The position numbers and the translations under genes are program-made. A stretch of DNA of 64,000 bases from Chania fonticola_B. Its GTDB lineage: Bacteria > Pseudomonadota > Gammaproteobacteria > Enterobacterales > Enterobacteriaceae. The notes beneath the pieces were generated by a model. That model made no database searches. It had not been told where the DNA came from and saw only the letters and a program-made list of their open reading frames with translations. The DNA is taken from the NCBI RefSeq assembly GCF_048537545.1, contig NZ_CP183218.1; one strand, 5' to 3'. The stretch's first letter is position 1, and every line of letters begins with the position of its first letter. This document shows, piece after piece, positions 59,513 through 64,000 of the stretch.

Positions 59513-60475
59513 ATGCCTTTGAATAATAAAAATATTTTTGTAGCTCTCGCCGCCGCTTTATTTGCTGTCAGCAGTTACGCGGCTGCGCCGAAATCCGTGG
59601 CGATCCTCTCTATCGTTGACCATCCGGCATTGGATGCCACCCGTGATGGGGTGATTGATGAGCTAAAGGCTGCGGGGTATGACAAGGATAAGGTCAAGGT
59701 CCAGTTCCAAAGCGCGCAGGGAAATACGGCCACCGCTGGGCAGATTGCGCGTAAATTTATCGGTGACAAGCCCGATGCGATAGTGGCGATTTCAACGCCT
59801 GCGGCGCAGTCCGTGGTGGCGGCTACCAAGACCATTCCGGTGGTGTTTACTACGGTAACCGACCCGGTGGCGGCCAAGCTGGTCAGTAGCTGGCAGCCGA
59901 GTGGCACCAACGTTACCGGCGTTTCAGACAGCGTCGCCATTGGCCCACAGGTCGATCTGATCTTGCAGGTTAAACCCGATGCCAAGCGGGTCGGTATGGT
60001 CTACAGCCCAGGGGAAGTCAACTCGACGGTGGTGGTCAAAGAGCTGAAAGATGAATTAACCAAACGCGGGATGACGCTGGTTGAGGTCCCTGCCGCACGT
60101 ACCATCGACGTAGCCCCAGCGGCCAAAAGCCTGGTAGGCAAAGTCGACGTGATCTACACCAATACCGATAACAACGTTATCTCCACCTACGAGTCTCTTG
60201 TCGGCATTGCCAATCAGGCTAAAATCCCGTTGATCGCCGGTGACAATAGCGTTGCCAAACGTGGTGCAGCTGCGGCGTTGGGGATGAGCTATTACGATCT
60301 GGGCCGTCAGACCGGTAAAATTGTCGTCCGTCTGTTAGAGGGCGAGAAGCCAGGTGCAATAGCTCCTGAGGTAGGCAATAAGCTCAGCCTGAGCGTGAAC
60401 CCTGCCGCCGCCCAGAAGCAGGGGGTCACTCTGCCAGCGGAACTGGTGCAATCAGCACAAGAAGTCATCAAATAA
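59513..60475 (+). CDS. ABC transporter substrate-binding protein (TrpX-like, PF04392 type)
   Basis: Periplasmic binding protein of the family that includes TrpX-like proteins. The start is the ATG at 59513 (MPLNNKNIFVAL), seven bases after AAGGA; ATG 59507 is too close to that site. The 320-residue precursor has a signal peptide ending in SSYA/AAPKS. The fold opens with VAILSIVDHPALDATRDG and continues with AISTPAAQSVVAATKTIPVVF and LIAGDNSVAKRGAAAALGMSY, typical of the family. A permease and an ATPase follow, making a full importer. Substrate is unknown; an aromatic amino acid is possible given the family name and the nearby permease. Confidence 0.85.
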   Translation: MPLNNKNIFVALAAALFAVSSYAAAPKSVAILSIVDHPALDATRDGVIDELKAAGYDKDKVKVQFQSAQGNTATAGQIARKFIGDKPDAIVAISTPAAQSVVAATKTIPVVFTTVTDPVAAKLVSSWQPSGTNVTGVSDSVAIGPQVDLILQVKPDAKRVGMVYSPGEVNSTVVVKELKDELTKRGMTLVEVPAARTIDVAPAAKSLVGKVDVIYTNTDNNVISTYESLVGIANQAKIPLIAGDNSVAKRGAAAALGMSYYDLGRQTGKIVVRLLEGEKPGAIAPEVGNKLSLSVNPAAAQKQGVTLPAELVQSAQEVIK

Positions 60476-60555
60476 CGATCTGCGTTGAATGATGGTTTAC
60501 ATCGGGTGTAAATGGCCTGCCGCAGGTGGCGGGCCAAGCTGTTTATGAGGTACGC

Positions 60556-61458
60556 ATGTCGTTAATTTCCCTGATGGGCGCTTTGGAGATCGGCCTGATC
60601 TTTGCGCTGGTCGCGTTGGGCGTATTGATCTCCTTTCGCTTGCTCAATTTTCCCGATTTGACGGCCGATGGCAGCTTCCCTTTAGGGGGCGCGGTTGCCG
60701 CGGTGATGATTGTCAGCGGTTATAATCCCTGGCTGGCGTGTTTGCTGGCGGCTATCGCGGGTGCCGGTGCCGGCTGTTTGACGGCCTGGCTGCACGTGCG
60801 GCTCGGTATTTTGCAACTGCTGGCCAGCATTTTGGTGATGATTGCCCTGTATTCCATCAACCTGCGCATTATGGGCGCGCCAAACCTGGCCCTGATCGGC
60901 TTACCCAGCGTTTTCACTCCTTTCATCAGTCAGGTTGAGGACAACGCCTGGCTGATCCAGCCGTTATTGCTGTTGTTGGTGGTGGTGGTCGTCAAACTGG
61001 CGCTCGATGCGTTCCTGACCTCAGAAGTCGGCCTTGCGCTGCGGGCTACCGGAGCGAATCCGCGCATGGCGCGCGCTCAGGGGATTGCGACCAGTCGGCT
61101 GACGGTGATCGGCATGGCGGTGTCCAATGCGCTGATAGCGCTGGCGGGGGCGCTGTACGTACAGACTCAGGGGGGCGCGGATATCTCCATGGGGATCGGC
61201 ACCATCGTCGTCGGGCTGGCGGCGGTGATCATTGGTGAGACACTGTTGCCTGCCCGTAGCTTGTTCCTGATCACTATGGCAACCCTGTTAGGGGCGTTGC
61301 TGTACCGCCTGATGATCGCTCTGGCCCTGAATGCAGACTTTATCGGCTTGCAGGCGCAGGATCTGAATCTGATCACCGCGCTACTGGTTACATTGGCGCT
61401 GGTCCTGCCGAAGTTGAAACAAAAATTGAAAAGCAAGCGGGGGAGGCAGCCATCATGA
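60556..61458 (+). CDS. ABC transporter permease (TrpY-like)
   Basis: Inner-membrane channel subunit related to the branched-chain amino acid/CUT2-like permeases. From the ATG at 60556 (MSLISLMGALEIG, GAGG five bases before) it has 300 residues and about eight to nine hydrophobic segments. ISFRLLNFPDLTADGSFPLG near 28-47, with key NFPDLTADGSF, is typical of the permeases that partner PF04392 binding proteins. GLALRATGANPRMARAQGI is the coupling loop. Its stop overlaps the start of the ATPase gene (ATGATG). Confidence 0.88.
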   Translation: MSLISLMGALEIGLIFALVALGVLISFRLLNFPDLTADGSFPLGGAVAAVMIVSGYNPWLACLLAAIAGAGAGCLTAWLHVRLGILQLLASILVMIALYSINLRIMGAPNLALIGLPSVFTPFISQVEDNAWLIQPLLLLLVVVVVKLALDAFLTSEVGLALRATGANPRMARAQGIATSRLTVIGMAVSNALIALAGALYVQTQGGADISMGIGTIVVGLAAVIIGETLLPARSLFLITMATLLGALLYRLMIALALNADFIGLQAQDLNLITALLVTLALVLPKLKQKLKSKRGRQPS

Positions 61459-62249
61459 TGCGTGCCGAGCAGTTGTTTAAAACCTTTAACCCTGGAACCC
61501 CGCTGGAGAACCCGGTATTACGTGGCCTGTCTTTGAACATTGAGGCAGGGCAGTTTGTGACGGTCATTGGCAGTAACGGGGCAGGGAAGTCTACGCTGCT
61601 CAATGCGGTCAGCGGTGATATTACCCCCGATCGCGGCCAAGTGTTTATTGATGAACAGGACGTTACCCTGATGCCCGCCTGGCGTCGTGCCGGTATGGTT
61701 GCCCGTGTATTCCAGGATCCACTGGCGGGAACCTGTGAGGGGCTGAGCATTGAGGAGAATCTGGCACTGGCTCTGCAGCGCGGTCAAACGCGAGGATTTC
61801 AGCGAGCGGTCAAGAGCAAACAGCGGCAGCTGTTCCGAGACAAGTTGGCCACGTTGGAACTGGGGCTGGAGAATCGTTTAGGGGATCACATGGGCCTGCT
61901 GTCTGGCGGGCAGCGTCAGGCGGTCAGTCTGTTGATGGCGTCGCTACAGCCTTCTCGTTTGCTCTTGCTGGATGAGCATACCGCCGCGCTCGATCCTAAA
62001 ACGGCGGCTTTTGTGCTGGCGCTGACCGACCGCATTGTCGCCGAGCAGCAATTGACGGTACTGATGGTGACGCACTCCATGCGCCAGGCTTTGGATCATG
62101 GCCATCGAACCGTGATGTTGCACCAGGGGCGGGTGGTGCTGGATGTTGTCGGTGAGCAACGGGCGAACATGCAGGTTACCGATCTGTTGGCGATGTTTGA
62201 GAAAACTCGTGGCGAAAAGCTGGATGATGATGGGCTACTGCTGAGCTAA
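61455..62249 (+). CDS. ABC transporter ATP-binding protein (TrpZ-like)
   Basis: ATPase of the same importer, 264 residues. Walker A GSNGAGKST lies near 37-45, the Q-loop follows in VFQDPLAG, the signature is LSGGQRQAVSLLMA near 138-151, Walker B is LLLLDEHTAALDPKT, and the switch histidine is in VTHSMRQAL. The His in LDEH replaces the usual Pro, as is common in this subfamily. GGAGGCAGCC precedes the tandem ATGs at 61455. It is the last gene of the three-gene operon. Confidence 0.9.
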   Translation: MMRAEQLFKTFNPGTPLENPVLRGLSLNIEAGQFVTVIGSNGAGKSTLLNAVSGDITPDRGQVFIDEQDVTLMPAWRRAGMVARVFQDPLAGTCEGLSIEENLALALQRGQTRGFQRAVKSKQRQLFRDKLATLELGLENRLGDHMGLLSGGQRQAVSLLMASLQPSRLLLLDEHTAALDPKTAAFVLALTDRIVAEQQLTVLMVTHSMRQALDHGHRTVMLHQGRVVLDVVGEQRANMQVTDLLAMFEKTRGEKLDDDGLLLS

Positions 62250-62411
62250 GGGTGTTCACTTTGTTGGGGCGTGGCATTGCTGCGCCCGCTTAGCTGAATA
62301 AAACAGCAAAAACAACGGGTTTGGCATAACCTGAGAGCAATTGGTTATTTGCCTGGGTTCCCCGTCCGTGCTGAGATTGTCGCCTGAAAAAAGTCAAACA
62401 AGGCGATGACC

Positions 62412-64000
62412 ATGTCTACAGGGAAAACGCTGCTCGCGCTGGCGCTGAGCACACTCTTACCGGCAAGTGCTGCCATGGCTGCGGCCAACGATACGCTGAT
62501 TTATTGCTCCGAGGCGTCACCGGAGTCGTTCAACCCGCAGATTGCCAGCTCTGGCCCAACGTTCGTTGCCAGCTCGCAGGTGCTGTATAACCGTTTAATC
62601 AATTTCGATCCGGTTAACAACACGCCAACGCCGTCATTGGCAACCGAATGGAAAATTTCCCCAGACGGCAAAACCTACACCTTTACCCTGCGCCAAGGGG
62701 TGAAATTCAACAGCAACAAAAACTTCAAGCCGACCCGCGATTTTAATGCTGACGACGTAGTGTTTTCGGTGTTACGCCAGAAAGATGCCAATCACCCATA
62801 CCATAAGGTTTCGCAGGGCAATTACGAATATTTCCACGACGTAGGTCTGGATACGCTGATTAAGGAAGTGAAAAAGCTGGACGATTACCACGTTCAGTTT
62901 GTTCTCAGCGAGCCGAACGCCGCGTTTCTGGCCGACTGGGGGATGGACTTTGCGTCGATCCTTTCTGCCGAATACGCCGATGCGATGCTGAAAAAAGGCA
63001 CGCCAGAATACGTGGATACCTGGCCAATCGGCACCGGCCCTTACGTCTTGCAGCAGTATAAAGTCGATTCACTGATCCGCTATGCCGCCAACCCTAATTA
63101 CTGGGATGGTGAGGTGCCGACCAAGCATCTGATCTTCTCCATAACGCCGAACGTACAGACGCGCCTGGCGAAACTCCAGACCAACGAGTGCCAGATTATC
63201 CCCGCGCCGGCTCCGGTACAGTTTGATGAAATCAATAAAAACAAAGACCTGACCCTACATAAGGTGGATGCACTGAACGTCGGTTACCTGGCGTTTAACA
63301 CCGAGAAAAAACCGCTAGATAACGTGTTGGTACGCCAAGCCCTAAACTACGCGACTGACAAAAAGGCGATAGTTAACGCGGTATTTTTAGGTTCTGCCAC
63401 GGTGGCGAAATCGCCGTTGCCGCCAAATATGCTGGGCTTTGATAAAGACCTGCAGGATTACGGCTACGATCCGCAAAAAGCCAAGGCGTTGCTGAAACAG
63501 GCCGGGCTGGAAAAAGGCTTTGAGATCACGCTGTGGTCAATGCCGGTGCAGCGCCCGTATAACCCGAACTCCAAGCGTATTGCGGAAATGCTGCAAAGCG
63601 ACTGGGAAAAGGTTGGCGTGAAGGCGAAAATCGTCTCTTACGAGTGGGGAGAGTATCTCGCCGGTATGCGTAAGGGCGAGCATGACACCGCACTGTTTGG
63701 CTGGATGTCTGATAATGGCGATCCGGATAACTTTGCCGAGGTGCTGCTGGGTTGCAACAGCATCAAAACCGGCTCGAATGCCGCGCGCTGGTGCGATAAA
63801 ACCTATGATGGTCTGGTACAGCAGGCCAGGTTGACTAGCGTCCCTGCCGAACGAGCAAAACTCTACGGTCAGGCGCAAGAAATCTTCTACCAGCAGGCTC
63901 CGTGGATTGCGTTGGCCAATGGCAAAACCTTCTATGCCACGCGCAGCAACGTCAGTGGCTATAGCGTCAGCTTGATGGGCAGTGATTTTTCCAAAGCCAA
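62412..64000 (+). CDS. DppA-like peptide ABC transporter substrate-binding protein, 3' end cut by window edge
   Basis: Periplasmic binding protein of the dipeptide/heme DppA cluster (SBP_bac_5). The start is the ATG at 62412, eight bases after AAGG; 62406 is too close. The frame is open to the window end, about 529 residues, and E. coli DppA (535) suggests only a few are missing. A signal peptide ends near AMAA. It keeps the DppA markers IYCSEASPESFNPQ, YHKVSQGNYEYF, GTGPYVLQQYKVDS, FNTEKKPLDNVLVRQAL and MPVQRPYNPNSKRIAEML. Many positions differ from DppA, so it is a paralogue rather than dppA itself. No partner permeases are visible. Confidence 0.88.
   Translation, partial: MSTGKTLLALALSTLLPASAAMAAANDTLIYCSEASPESFNPQIASSGPTFVASSQVLYNRLINFDPVNNTPTPSLATEWKISPDGKTYTFTLRQGVKFNSNKNFKPTRDFNADDVVFSVLRQKDANHPYHKVSQGNYEYFHDVGLDTLIKEVKKLDDYHVQFVLSEPNAAFLADWGMDFASILSAEYADAMLKKGTPEYVDTWPIGTGPYVLQQYKVDSLIRYAANPNYWDGEVPTKHLIFSITPNVQTRLAKLQTNECQIIPAPAPVQFDEINKNKDLTLHKVDALNVGYLAFNTEKKPLDNVLVRQALNYATDKKAIVNAVFLGSATVAKSPLPPNMLGFDKDLQDYGYDPQKAKALLKQAGLEKGFEITLWSMPVQRPYNPNSKRIAEMLQSDWEKVGVKAKIVSYEWGEYLAGMRKGEHDTALFGWMSDNGDPDNFAEVLLGCNSIKTGSNAARWCDKTYDGLVQQARLTSVPAERAKLYGQAQEIFYQQAPWIALANGKTFYATRSNVSGYSVSLMGSDFSKA

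Noticed and set aside
1..64000. CRISPR arrays, prophage, transposase genes, toxin-antitoxin pairs and secondary-metabolite clusters
   Set aside because: None was visible: no regularly spaced repeats, no integrase or transposase frame, no PKS or NRPS modules. The lone ketosynthase is a FabF-type enzyme.
1..64000. matS sites (GTGACRNYGTCAC) for MatP
   Set aside because: A reading by eye found no complete site, which fits a position outside the terminus domain. The scan was not computational.

Overview
The window is a chromosomal core segment of an enterobacterium of the Yersiniaceae, most probably a Serratia. From memory, gene order and protein sequence follow the Escherichia coli K-12 stretch from elyC to serT almost gene for gene. 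The proteins are clear but not identical orthologues, and the ompF, fabA and sulA control regions have enterobacterial architecture. I cannot name the species from sequence alone.

Layout. 1-7,924: the 5' part of elyC, then the cmoM-mukF-mukE-mukB operon (wobble-uridine tRNA modification and the MukBEF condensin). 8,144-12,692: ldtD, mepK, gloC and aspC. 12,939-19,173: ompF, asnS, pncB and a diguanylate cyclase that E. coli lacks at this place. 19,518-26,467: pepN and the ssuEADCB alkanesulfonate operon. 26,616-31,994: PurR box, pyrD, zapC, ycbX and rlmKL. 32,000-37,922: uup, pqiABC and rmf. 37,993-39,788: an inserted pair, an extra FabF-like ketosynthase and an HxlR-type regulator. 39,906-45,811: fabA, lonH, matP, ompA, sulA and sxy. 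45,816-55,715: yccS, yccF, helD, mgsA, csgI, yccU, hspQ, rlmI, acyP, tusE and yccA. 55,944-56,031: tRNA-Ser(UGA). After this tRNA the E. coli synteny stops: a PPK2 polyphosphate kinase, an aromatic amino acid permease, a ClpP-like gene remnant, a three-gene ABC importer (TrpX-like binding protein, permease, ATPase) and the start of a DppA-like binding protein that runs off the window.

How the genes work together. Much of the window concerns chromosome and envelope upkeep: MukBEF with MatP for chromosome organisation, ZapC and SulA at the division ring, ElyC, LdtD, MepK, PqiABC, OmpF and OmpA in the envelope, and FabA for unsaturated fatty acids. Sulfur scavenging (ssu), pyrimidine and NAD synthesis (pyrD, pncB) and RNA modification (cmoM, rlmKL, rlmI, tusE, tRNA-Ser) complete it.

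Most notable observations. No prophage, CRISPR array, defence island or biosynthetic cluster is visible, and I see no convincing wholly new multi-gene system. The strongest unusual item is a 212-bp palindromic MITE-like element with perfect 19-bp terminal inverted repeats. It sits inside the pyrD mRNA leader, exactly in the loop of what looks like the start-site-switch regulatory hairpin. Next are the ketosynthase/HxlR insertion between rmf and fabA, the ClpP-like remnant abutting the permease, and the accessory segment beginning at tRNA-Ser.
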